Below, in pieces: positions 1 through 6,196 of a DNA stretch of 6,196 nt; positions within the stretch are counted from its first letter, which is position 1, and each line of letters begins with the position of its first letter. This DNA comes from Planctomycetota bacterium. Lineage in GTDB: Bacteria; Planctomycetota; UBA8108. The stretch is from assembly GCA_002695115.1 (NCBI GenBank), contig NZOA01000021.1, positions 25,286 to 31,481 of the forward strand, given 5' to 3'. Below the pieces are notes generated by a model. The model was not told the DNA's origin. It did not search any database and saw only the letters and a list, made by a program, of their open reading frames with translations. The position numbers were made by a program, and so were the translations under genes.

Positions 1-1544
1 CCAAAATCGATGATGGACGGCGAGGGCTCAGCCGTTTTCCAGGACACCAGGGCGGTATCAGCCGAGGTGAACCTGACGGTGGGACCCATGAGGACCGGCT
101 CCTGCACGGGGAACAATTCTCGGCCCGACTCGAAATTCTCCCGGATCTGCCGGGCGCTCAATGCCGTATTGTAGAGCTTGAGGTCATGCAGCGAGCCATC
201 CAGCGGAAAGAACTCATTGTCATCCTCATAGGTGCCGGCAACGAAGGTCGAGGCGGCATAGACTATATCTCCTGATTGCTCTGTCGAGGCGGCATCCAGC
301 TGACCATTGACGTAGAGCTTCAGTTCCTGTCCATCATAGCTTCCGGCCACGTGGTACCAGGTGCCCGGCTGGAACTCCGTCTCTCCCCGGAGATAGGTCA
401 GCTGGCCGGAAGACAGGGCGATGCTGAAGTGGGAATCGTCATATCCCAGCACCCATCCCTTCTCGAAGTTGCCGTTGTCCTGCATATAACCCAGCAGCCC
501 ACCCCACGCCGTTCCCTGGTTGATCGCGACCCAGGCCTCGGCCGTCAGCTCCCTGCGCGGCAGGGAGGCGGAGCCTCCCGGAAGCTCCAGCCGGACGAAG
601 GTGCTGGATCCATCGAGCACCAGCGCCGGGGGACTCGAGCTGAGATCAAACTCCCCCTGGATTGTCCCATCGAAGACGCCTGCCCGGTCCCGCACGAGAC
701 GTCCGCTGACGTTTTCATCATCGAAGGTCCAATGCCCGAGCAGGCCCGCCTCCCCGGCAGGCCCTGGCACTTCAGGCTCGGCAAAGAGATCGCGTTTTTC
801 CTGGTGGCGCTCCCTGGCATCGGAGAGGCCCAGAACCGAATCGTAGATTCGCACCTCATGTATTTTCCCCTCAAGCGGCCAGAGCTCGTTGTCATCGACA
901 TAGGCTCCCACCACGAGGGTCGAATCGGCGTAATCGATACTCCCCGAGCGTGACCTCGAAGACCCCTCGAGGCGACCATCCACATAGATCTTGAGCTCTG
1001 AGCCATCGTAGGTGCCAAGGACGTGATACCAGCTGCCGAGCTCAAAGGTGTCGGAGGCCTCCAGGTAGGTCAGGGTGTTGGAGGTCGCCACCGCCATGGT
1101 AAAGGAGGAGGAGTTGTATCCAAGCACCCAGCCTCGCTCAAAGGAGCCGGTGTCCTGGAGATAGCCGCAGATACCGCCCCAGCGAGTAGCTGAGTCAAGC
1201 CGCACCCAGGCCTCGACCGAGAGCAACCGGTCGGGGAGATGGGAGCTGTCAGCCCCCTCGATCACCACCCGGGCCTCGTTTCCATCGAGCACTATGCTCG
1301 GGGGATTCGACTCCACACGCACGCTGCCGACGATCGTCCCGTCAAGACCGCCTGAAGAGGCCCGTACATTGCTCCCTGAGATACTGTCAGGCTCGAATAC
1401 CCATGCGTTCACCGGATCGGGGTCGCCGGCGGGGAGAACGGCGGGAAACAGCAGTCCCACGCAAGCCCAGAGTATGTATTCGACTGAAACTGCCGGTCTT
1501 CTTTGAGACGAAATGACTAAACCTCGAAGCGCCCCTGATGTCAT
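1..1544 (-). CDS. Secreted protein with two LamG-like domains, 3' end outside window (possible phosphoesterase)
   Basis: 514 complete codons plus two bases are visible, with no stop before the window edge. Residues 1-40 look like a long signal peptide: RR at 15-16, hydrophobic core about 21-39, likely cleavage after LPA (37-39). LamG-like jelly-roll domains follow at about 45-257 and 268-478, joined by a Pro/Gly linker (EPEVPGPAGEAG). Each has the PPx-hydrophobic-VLDG, EAWV, WGG, GWVLGY, WYHV, YDG and ELK-YV-G blocks typical of the concanavalin-like fold, which usually binds carbohydrate or other ligands outside the cell. From about 484, GPTVRFTSADTALVSWKTAE resembles the first strands of a fibronectin-III or purple-acid-phosphatase N-terminal domain, so a metallophosphoesterase domain may follow off-window; that is inference. 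The start is the ATG nearest the signal peptide, 38 bases after the upstream gene. It lacks a clear Shine-Dalgarno site and the frame is open further upstream, so the start is tentative. Confidence 0.85.
   Translation of the reverse strand, partial: MTSGALRGLVISSQRRPAVSVEYILWACVGLLFPAVLPAGDPDPVNAWVFEPDSISGSNVRASSGGLDGTIVGSVRVESNPPSIVLDGNEARVVIEGADSSHLPDRLLSVEAWVRLDSATRWGGICGYLQDTGSFERGWVLGYNSSSFTMAVATSNTLTYLEASDTFELGSWYHVLGTYDGSELKIYVDGRLEGSSRSRSGSIDYADSTLVVGAYVDDNELWPLEGKIHEVRIYDSVLGLSDARERHQEKRDLFAEPEVPGPAGEAGLLGHWTFDDENVSGRLVRDRAGVFDGTIQGEFDLSSSPPALVLDGSSTFVRLELPGGSASLPRRELTAEAWVAINQGTAWGGLLGYMQDNGNFEKGWVLGYDDSHFSIALSSGQLTYLRGETEFQPGTWYHVAGSYDGQELKLYVNGQLDAASTEQSGDIVYAASTFVAGTYEDDNEFFPLDGSLHDLKLYNTALSARQIRENFESGRELFPVQEPVLMGPTVRFTSADTALVSWKTAEPSPSIIDF
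111..1412 (-). repeat. Tandem duplication of a LamG-domain module (about 224 codons per unit)
   Basis: The two LamG modules of the secreted protein align almost without gaps at an offset of 224-225 residues. VLDG is at 82-88 region and again near 307-311, EAWV at 111 and 336, GY(L/M)QD at 127 and 352, WYHV at 172 and 396. Shared blocks include GWVLGY, LTYL, DDNE and YDG. Similarity extends across the whole unit, which points to an internal duplication within the gene rather than recruitment of two unrelated LamG domains. The copies have clearly diverged at DNA level. Confidence 0.8.
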
Positions 1545-1582
1545 CAGTAAGCTTAAGGCATAGAAACGCCAAAAGACAGCTT

Positions 1583-2308
1583 TCAGCCTTCGAGGAACAA
1601 CAGGCGGGAACAGCTTCGGCAGGTAAGAAGCTCCTGCGCGAGGGCCAACTGGTTGAGCTCCTGCTTGGTAACCCGCATGTAGCAGCCCTGGCAGAAGAAC
1701 ACACCCTCTTCTTCAGCTTTTTTTTCCACGGGAACGATGCTGTCCCCATCGACCTTGCGCCTGATCCGTTCGTAGATGGCGAAGTGGTCGCTATCTACAT
1801 CCGAGGTGAGTTGCCCACGCTCATCCTTCAGGCCGCCGATCTTCGAGTCGAGTTCCTTCACCAGGCCATTGACCTCGGTTTCCTTACGCTGGTAGGCCTT
1901 CTCAGTATCGGCGAGATCCCGCCCCAACTCCGCCTTCTTTCCCTGGAGCCCATCAAGGTGGTTCATGGTTTCGAGCACCTCCTCCTCGAGGCCCCCCTGC
2001 TCCTCCCCATACTTGGCGATCTGTCCCTTGAAGATGTTGTACTCATCGTTGGTATTGGCCGCGTTCATAGCGATGGTCGACTTCTCTATATCCGCATCGA
2101 ACTCCCTGATCTTGAGCTCCCCCTTGTCGATTTCCATGCGACAGGCCTTGATCTCGTCTTCGACTTTGCTGACCATGTCCTTGCCGGAGGCGACCTTGCG
2201 GAGGTCATCGCTGAGCTCCATGGGGCGACGGATCTTGGCTTCTTCAAGAAGACTGATTTCCCGATCGAGCTTCTGAACTCCCAGGAGTTTTTCTATCGAT
2301 TGATGCAT
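1583..2308 (-). CDS. Coiled-coil C4-type zinc-ribbon protein (DUF164 / CT398-like family)
   Basis: A 241-residue soluble protein with no signal peptide or membrane segment. Residues 1 to about 180 are almost entirely charged heptad-like helix, as in the antiparallel coiled-coil hairpin of CT398-type proteins. The segment NAANTNDEYNIFKGQI (82-97) matches the family's conserved N-x-x-EY turn motif at the hairpin tip. The C-terminus is a C4 zinc ribbon: C206-x2-C209 and C230-x2-C233, closed by the usual hydrophobic strand (RLLFLEG). Full length is typical of the family. The ATG at 2308 fits the family N-terminus (short helix with an LQ/VQ-LD-E pattern), although the purine-rich GAGAGACAGGG before it is a poor ribosome binding site because AGGG abuts the ATG. 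The chlamydial member, CdsZ/CT398, is linked to type III secretion and sigma-54; elsewhere the function is unsettled and none is claimed here. It follows the terminator at 2367-2398, so it needs its own promoter or read-through. I saw no convincing -35/-10 pair in 2309-2366. Confidence 0.9.
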   Translation of the reverse strand: MHQSIEKLLGVQKLDREISLLEEAKIRRPMELSDDLRKVASGKDMVSKVEDEIKACRMEIDKGELKIREFDADIEKSTIAMNAANTNDEYNIFKGQIAKYGEEQGGLEEEVLETMNHLDGLQGKKAELGRDLADTEKAYQRKETEVNGLVKELDSKIGGLKDERGQLTSDVDSDHFAIYERIRRKVDGDSIVPVEKKAEEEGVFFCQGCYMRVTKQELNQLALAQELLTCRSCSRLLFLEG

Positions 2309-2366
2309 CCCTGTCTCTCAGCGTTGGTCAAGCAGCACAACTTCTCTCTATTCGCGACGATTGGCA

Positions 2367-2398
2367 ATAAAAAAAGCCGGTCACTATCGTGACCGGCT
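2367..2398 (-). terminator. Strong intrinsic terminator ending the dnaG-rpoD transcript
   Basis: Read on the minus strand, a perfect 10-bp stem (AGCCGGTCAC / GTGACCGGCT, arms at 2389-2398 and 2375-2384) with a GATA tetraloop runs straight into seven T (2375-2369, the first T shared with the stem). The plus strand has no T tract after the stem, so it works in one direction. It lies 190 bases beyond the rpoD stop and about 60 bases before the zinc-ribbon start, separating the two transcription units. Confidence 0.93.
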
Positions 2399-2413
2399 CG
2401 AATAACATCCCGC

Positions 2414-2442
2414 CGCGGCAGGCAGAACAGGCTGCTGCCGCG
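2414..2442 (-). repeat. Inverted repeat (8-bp GC stem plus extension) before the terminator
   Basis: Arms CGCGGCAG (2414-2421) and CTGCCGCG (2435-2442) pair perfectly. Inside them CAG/CTG adds three more pairs after a one-base bulge, leaving a six-base loop. It sits about 16 bases upstream of the terminator stem on the transcript. No T tract follows it directly. Confidence 0.6.
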
Positions 2443-2552
2443 CGAAGGACCGCCTGTGGCGCAACCGGCTCCCTCCCGGCAGGGCTCACCGCGGCTTGAA
2501 TTCGTTTACCCATTTTCGCTAACCGGATTGATTTCATAACTTTTGGGCTCCC

Positions 2553-2580
2553 GGGCTGTCTCAGCCCCCGCGGACAGCCC
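2553..2580 (-). repeat. Inverted repeat (8-bp stem) just after the rpoD stop
   Basis: Perfect arms GGGCTGTC (2553-2560) and GACAGCCC (2573-2580) flank a 12-base loop, with the stem starting 8 bases after the rpoD stop codon. On the minus strand it is followed by GGGAGCCCAAAAG, not a T tract, so it is not a standard intrinsic terminator. A role in 3' end stability is plausible. Confidence 0.6.
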
Positions 2581-2588
2581 CTCCAGCC

Positions 2589-4214
2589 TCAAACGGGCAG
2601 CGTCTCCACGAAGCCTTCAAGCAACCTCGATCGAATCGGATGCTGGAGCTTTCGAATGGCCTTCGCCTCGATCTGGCGAACCCTCTCGCGGGTCACCTTG
2701 AAGATCTTACCGACCTCCTCGAGGGTATAGGTATAACCATCGCCGAGACCATAGCGTAACTTGATAATTTCCCGTTCCCTGTAGGTCAGGGTGCCGAGGA
2801 CATCCCCGAGCTTCTCTTTGAGCATCTCGTGGGTCGCCGCATTGACAGGAGAAACCGTACCCTTGTCTTCAATGAAATCACCGAAGAACCCGTCGTCGGA
2901 ATCTCCAATCGGCCGATCAAGTGAAATCGGGTGCTTCGAGATCTTGATGACCTTGCGGGTATCTTCCTCGGTTATCTCCAATTCCTGGGATATCTCCTTG
3001 ATCGTGGGTTCCCGTCCATTCTTCTGGATGAGAGCCTTGGTCGCGTTGCGAACCTTGCTCATCGTCTCGATCATATGCACCGGGATCCTGATGGTTCGCG
3101 CCTGGTCAGCGATCGAGCGGGTGATCGCCTGGCGAATCCACCAGGTCGCGTAGGTGGAGAACTTGTAGCCCCGCCTGTACTCGTATTTCTCTACGGCCTT
3201 CATAAGACCTGTATTCCCCTCCTGGATCAGGTCGAGGAAAGTCAGCCCCCTGTTTCGGTAGCGCTTGGCGATACTCACCACGAGACGCAGGTTACCGCCT
3301 GAGAGCTTCCTCTTGGCGATCTCGTATTCGGTGTGCCATTTGCGAATATTCACCATGCGCTTTTCCAGCTCGTCCATGGGCTCTAAAGCAAGGAGCTCGT
3401 ATTCCTGGAGCCTCGCATCGAGCTCAGCCATACGGTTCTTTTCACCACTCCTGAGCTTCCTCTTGCCTCTCTTGCGGGCCTGCTCGAGCTTCGTCTTTTC
3501 GTTTTCGATGCTGTGCATCTTCCGATGAAGATTCTTCAATTCGTGGCGAAGCTGGTTCACCACGGTCTTCTTTAAAATGAGTTCGTGGAGCAGAACCGCT
3601 CCCTTCACATTGCGGTTGCGGATCCTGCCCAGCAGCTTTTCGCCTAGCCTCGCCGACAGGTCATCGCCGAGGACCCTGGCAAAGTCCCTCGAGGTTTCAG
3701 TATGGAGCATTCTCAGGGTGGACTGGTTGGTCGTGACCAGGCGCAACACATCCTCTTTGGTGATTTCCTCGTTGCTGGAGTTCACCTTGACCACCTTGTC
3801 GAGGGCCATCTCGCCACGCAGAACATCGTCGACAACCTTCACCGTGACCCCCAGGGCCAGGCCGCTGCCGAAGACGTGTTTCTGATAGCGATGCCGCGAG
3901 ATCTCGATCTTCTTGGCCAGGAGCAGCTCCTCGGCACGCTTCAGCAATGGTATCTCACCCATCTGGGTAAGATACATTCGCACCGGATCGTCAATCTTTT
4001 CCGGCAGCTCACTCGGACCCGAATCTCCGTTCTCGCTGGGATCGGCGATCGTATTGTCACGCATCTCGATGCTATGCGCGTCGAGGATCGAGAAGATCTC
4101 GTCGATCCTCTGGGGAGAATTGCAATCATCCGGAAAGATCTCGTTAAACCGATTGTAGGTAATACCGCCTTCGCGTTTACCTTCTTCAATTAGCAGCTTG
4201 AGTTTGTCTTCCAT
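2589..4214 (-). CDS. rpoD: Primary RNA polymerase sigma-70 factor RpoD
   Basis: Group 1 sigma factor that recruits core RNA polymerase to housekeeping promoters. Numbering from the ATG at 4214 (541 residues): region 1.1 at about 1-55 ([19 protein letters not shown]), the autoinhibitory domain found only in primary sigmas; region 1.2 at about 75-105 ([17 protein letters not shown]). A helical, very basic non-conserved insert spans about 110-295. Regions 2.1-2.4 lie at about 306-370, with the core-binding [10 protein letters not shown] and the -10 melting/recognition stretch [15 protein letters not shown], including the paired Trp and the Gln/Thr that read the -10 element. Region 3 has RIPVHMIET and the DRPIGD finger. 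Region 4.2 ends with the helix-turn-helix [20 protein letters not shown], which reads the -35. All key residues are present, so it should be functional. It is shorter than the E. coli protein (613 residues) mainly in the insert. A TTG at 4226 is an alternative start adding METD. Confidence 0.97.
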   Translation of the reverse strand: MEDKLKLLIEEGKREGGITYNRFNEIFPDDCNSPQRIDEIFSILDAHSIEMRDNTIADPSENGDSGPSELPEKIDDPVRMYLTQMGEIPLLKRAEELLLAKKIEISRHRYQKHVFGSGLALGVTVKVVDDVLRGEMALDKVVKVNSSNEEITKEDVLRLVTTNQSTLRMLHTETSRDFARVLGDDLSARLGEKLLGRIRNRNVKGAVLLHELILKKTVVNQLRHELKNLHRKMHSIENEKTKLEQARKRGKRKLRSGEKNRMAELDARLQEYELLALEPMDELEKRMVNIRKWHTEYEIAKRKLSGGNLRLVVSIAKRYRNRGLTFLDLIQEGNTGLMKAVEKYEYRRGYKFSTYATWWIRQAITRSIADQARTIRIPVHMIETMSKVRNATKALIQKNGREPTIKEISQELEITEEDTRKVIKISKHPISLDRPIGDSDDGFFGDFIEDKGTVSPVNAATHEMLKEKLGDVLGTLTYREREIIKLRYGLGDGYTYTLEEVGKIFKVTRERVRQIEAKAIRKLQHPIRSRLLEGFVETLPV

Positions 4215-4239
4215 GTCAGTCTCCAAAGATCATCCTCCC
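4215..4239 (-). promoter_or_regulatory. Two competing ribosome binding sites for rpoD
   Basis: GGAG (4221-4224) lies 6 bases before the ATG at 4214. A stronger GGGAGG (4234-4239) lies 7 bases before an in-frame TTG at 4226. The ATG is preferred because of the better codon and a suitable site; the TTG start would add four residues. Both give a normal region 1.1 N-terminus, so the sequence alone does not decide. Confidence 0.55.
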
Positions 4240-4319
4240 ATGCGACCCGGCTCCGGCTGGAGCTGAGCGCCCGGGAAAAAATTAATTTGCTGTGGTGGTG
4301 AAAAAATAAGTTCTTCGTT
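4240..4319 (-). promoter_or_regulatory. AT-rich dnaG-rpoD spacer, possible internal rpoD promoter
   Basis: The spacer has AT-rich blocks (4276-4288 and 4301-4313) that stand out from the GC-rich surroundings. On the minus strand CTTATT and ATTAAT are 18 bases apart, a poor match to a sigma-70 promoter, so the promoter call is weak. Nearer rpoD is a small hairpin, GCTCC-AGCC-GGAGC (4250-4263). There is no clear terminator after dnaG: the T runs lack a preceding stem. Read-through from dnaG into rpoD is therefore expected, with an extra internal start possible. Confidence 0.25.
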
Positions 4320-6196
4320 CTACCCCGACATTGTCAATTCATCTGTTTCCATTGCTTCCATTGTTTCCGTGCGGAGGCGGGACAATTCCTTGCGCAAGCC
4401 CGTGATCTCTTTGCGCAATTCCAACTCGCGCTCGGTCTCTCCCGCTTTGCACGCCAACGCGCGTTCTTCCTTGAGGCTCTCGAGATTGTCCCGGAGCCCC
4501 CAACGGCGCAGGTCCTTTTCGCAATTCTCCACCTGGAGGGAAGAATCCGCGTCCAGCCCCCCTGGCTCATCGTCCTGCTCGTTGAAGATATCGAATACCG
4601 CCTGCCTGAGAGCCGGGTGCATATCATCATGCAGCAACTTGTCGCTTTGTTTAAATCCTCCCCCTGAAAGCTCCCGCTTCACGTACGAATCGAGGGCCTC
4701 TCCCATTTCACCGGCAATCAATCGCGAGGGCACTGACTCCCAGAGGCTCTGTGCTTGAGCCGGCGAGTTGACCATGCACTTTAAAACCTCTTTCAGGAGC
4801 GGCTCCATTCGGCTCTCCTGGAGCTGGGGCTCCTGCGCAGAAGGCTCTTCTTTCGCAGGGGTGAGCAGACCCAGCTTTTCCAGCGGAAGATCCTCCCTGG
4901 AGATCCCATGAAGCCCGAGCTTTTCGACATACTTATTCAGGATCACCCGCCTGGCAATCTTGTCGGACATCTTCGCCACCAGGGAGAGAAACTCGCCTAC
5001 CGCTCGCGAGAGAGCTTGCGGACTGGAACCGGCCTCACTGGATTCGATCGTGCGATTCCATTTGAATTCAAAAATATCCACCGAGTCTTCCTGTACCTTC
5101 TGCCAGAAGACCTCGCCTCCCAGCTCGGAAATGGCGTCACAGGGATCTTTTCCGTCGGCGAGCGAGTAGATCAGAACATCGAGGTTCTCTCCTACGAGCA
5201 ATTCGAGAGACCGCTCAGCGGCCTTCAGGCCGGCGCTGTCACCATCGAAAATCATGTAGACCCTGTCAGCGTAACGTTTCAGGGACTGGGTATTTTCCTT
5301 CGTAAAAGCCGTACCAAGACTTGCCACGAAATGGTCGAGGCCCGCCTGGTGGGCCATGATGGCATCGGTATAACCCTCGACGACCACGATGGCCTTCGTG
5401 CGGCGGATTCCCGGCTTTGATTGCGGTAGACCGTAGAGAACTCGCGATTTATTAAAGAGCCTGGTCTCCCTGGTATTGCGGTACTTGGCGGGATCATCAT
5501 CTCCGGCCAGCCGCCGCGCCCCGAAACCGATCGTCCTCTCCTGGGCATCCCCAATCGGAAAGATCAGCTTGCCGCGAAATTCGTCGAAAAATCCGCGGCC
5601 CTTACCGGATTTGTTTTCCCTGATGAGTCCGGCCTGGCTGAGGGAATCTGTCGAGTGCCCCGCGGAGACGGCGGCCTCCAGGAGCGCATCCCAACTCGCG
5701 GGAGCACAACCGATCCGAAAACGCGCCTGCATCTCCTGGTTGATATTACGCGCAGCGAGATATTGACGCGCGCCATCGGCACCGGGATCCCGAAGCAGAA
5801 AATCATGGTAGAAGTCCTCGGCGAATTTTAGCGCCTCGAATACCGCGAGAGTCTTGTGGTACTGCTCATCTCTCTCCGCCGTGCGCTGAATGACGACCCC
5901 CGCCTTCTGGGCGAGAATTTCAGCGGCCTCCGGGAAGCCGACCCTCTCGTATTCCTTCACGAAAGTGAATATGTTGCCGCCGGCCTGGCAACCAAAGCAG
6001 TAATAAAACTGCTTGTCGACGTTTACGGAGAAAGAGGGCGTCTTCTCGTTATGGAAGGGACAAAGCGCCTTGAGTCTTCCCCCTCCAGCCTCGACGAGCT
6101 GCAGGTCGTAGCCCCTGAGCAATTCATCGATGGAGATCCTGCTCTTGATCAGATCAAGATCAGCTTGAGGTATGAGTCCTCCGGTAGATTCAGCAG
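4320..6196 (-). CDS. dnaG: DNA primase DnaG, 5' end outside window
   Basis: Makes the RNA primers for Okazaki fragments, working with the replicative helicase DnaB. 624 codons are visible. Numbered from the first complete codon (6194): zinc-binding domain with C45-x2-H48, C66-x2-C69 (CPFHNEKTPSF, CFGCQAGGN), the same spacing as E. coli; basic core domain with RGKLIFPI and YRNTRETRLFNKSRVLYGL; Toprim catalytic centre with E273 (VVEGYTD), D317 and D319 (FDGDSAG), then DGKDP at 347-351. The Glu-to-Asp spacing of 44 equals that of E. coli. The C-terminal part is helical and less conserved, as expected for the DnaB-interacting domain, and ends in a charged coil (ELELRKEITGLRKEL). All metal-binding and catalytic residues are present. 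A TTG at 6122 is not the real start, because in-frame codons upstream encode the expected N-terminal helix (IPQADLDLIKSRISIDELL). No ATG, GTG or TTG lies upstream of that helix within the window. The 3' end contains a short repeat of CAATGGAA units with no evident meaning. Confidence 0.97.
   Translation of the reverse strand, partial: AESTGGLIPQADLDLIKSRISIDELLRGYDLQLVEAGGGRLKALCPFHNEKTPSFSVNVDKQFYYCFGCQAGGNIFTFVKEYERVGFPEAAEILAQKAGVVIQRTAERDEQYHKTLAVFEALKFAEDFYHDFLLRDPGADGARQYLAARNINQEMQARFRIGCAPASWDALLEAAVSAGHSTDSLSQAGLIRENKSGKGRGFFDEFRGKLIFPIGDAQERTIGFGARRLAGDDDPAKYRNTRETRLFNKSRVLYGLPQSKPGIRRTKAIVVVEGYTDAIMAHQAGLDHFVASLGTAFTKENTQSLKRYADRVYMIFDGDSAGLKAAERSLELLVGENLDVLIYSLADGKDPCDAISELGGEVFWQKVQEDSVDIFEFKWNRTIESSEAGSSPQALSRAVGEFLSLVAKMSDKIARRVILNKYVEKLGLHGISREDLPLEKLGLLTPAKEEPSAQEPQLQESRMEPLLKEVLKCMVNSPAQAQSLWESVPSRLIAGEMGEALDSYVKRELSGGGFKQSDKLLHDDMHPALRQAVFDIFNEQDDEPGGLDADSSLQVENCEKDLRRWGLRDNLESLKEERALACKAGETERELELRKEITGLRKELSRLRTETMEAMETDELTMSG
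6171..6184 (-). promoter_or_regulatory. Shine-Dalgarno-like GGAGG before an ATA codon in dnaG
   Basis: CCGGAGG (6178-6184) is followed after 4 bases by ATA CCT CAA, the codons for I-P-Q where DnaG proteins usually begin within a few residues. The frame stays open upstream to the window edge, so the site may just be coding sequence for Gly-Gly. An ATA start would be very rare. Confidence 0.25.

Larger units (their letters stand above)
2399..2588 (-). other. Hairpin-rich non-coding 3' region of rpoD
   Basis: This 190-base stretch lies between the rpoD stop and the terminator. It contains two strong hairpins (2553-2580 and 2414-2442), smaller stems such as GCC-ACA-GGC near 2451-2460, and no convincing gene. 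I looked for hallmarks of RNase P RNA, SRP RNA, 6S RNA, tmRNA and tRNA and found none. It may simply be a long structured 3' untranslated region protecting the message. A small RNA released from the 3' end or made from an internal promoter is possible, since the region ends in a strong terminator, but no good promoter is visible. Confidence 0.35.

Noticed and set aside
276..953. 225-codon open frame on the plus strand
   Set aside because: Antisense to the LamG gene, whose minus-strand frame has recognisable domain motifs along its whole length.
545..1045. 166-codon open frame on the minus strand in another frame
   Set aside because: Overlaps the LamG coding frame out of phase; low-complexity Ser/Arg-rich translation typical of shadow frames.
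1387..1749. 120-codon open frame on the minus strand spanning the zinc-ribbon/LamG junction
   Set aside because: Overlaps both real genes out of frame; the translation is Ser/Arg-rich without motifs.
1538..2392. 284-codon open frame on the plus strand
   Set aside because: It lies antisense to the zinc-ribbon gene, whose protein has clear C4 and coiled-coil features, and it runs through the terminator hairpin. The translation resembles no family.
2328..2537. 69-codon open frame on the minus strand after rpoD
   Set aside because: It runs through the hairpins and the whole intrinsic terminator, has only a distant GGGAG before its ATG, and resembles no known family.
2399..2588. RNase P RNA, SRP RNA, 6S RNA or a tRNA after rpoD
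   Set aside because: A GGGTAAACG string and a CAGCAGCC string briefly suggested RNase P or SRP RNA, but the other invariant blocks are missing and the length does not fit. No T-loop or acceptor stem for a tRNA.
6120..6122. TTG at 6122 as the dnaG start
   Set aside because: Starting there would cut off the conserved N-terminal helix encoded in frame just upstream (IPQADLDLIKSRISIDE).
1..6196. Mobile element, CRISPR array or defence system
   Set aside because: No transposase, terminal repeats, regularly spaced repeats or defence-related genes are present; all four genes are accounted for.

Overview
The window carries four genes, all on the minus strand. Transcription runs from high to low coordinates: dnaG (primase, 5' end off the window), rpoD (primary sigma factor), a small coiled-coil/C4 zinc-ribbon protein (DUF164 family), and a predicted secreted protein with two LamG-like domains whose 3' end is off the window. 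The dnaG-rpoD pair is the core of the classical macromolecular-synthesis operon. The last two genes lie beyond a strong intrinsic terminator.

Organism: a bacterium of moderately high GC content that uses Shine-Dalgarno sites. The sigma-factor wording in regions 2 and 3 (for example the [20 protein letters not shown] and [15 protein letters not shown] segments) and a secreted LamG protein next to housekeeping genes fit the Planctomycetes-Verrucomicrobia-Chlamydiae group, most likely Planctomycetota. This is a judgement from memory of family sequences and is not firm.

Layout: 1-1544, secreted two-LamG protein, open to the window edge, ending in what looks like the first strands of a fibronectin-III or purple-acid-phosphatase N-terminal domain. 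1583-2308, zinc-ribbon protein. 2367-2398, intrinsic terminator. 2399-2588, non-coding, hairpin-rich 3' region of the rpoD transcript. 2589-4214, rpoD. 4215-4319, AT-rich spacer with two possible ribosome binding sites. 4320-6196, dnaG.

How they work together: DnaG primes replication and RpoD directs housekeeping transcription; co-transcription links the two. The zinc-ribbon protein has no settled role. The LamG protein is probably exported and unrelated to the operon. No mobile element, CRISPR array, tRNA or rRNA was recognised. Most of the window is ordinary housekeeping sequence. The points worth a second look are the architecture of the LamG protein, the missing conventional dnaG start, and the structured rpoD 3' region.
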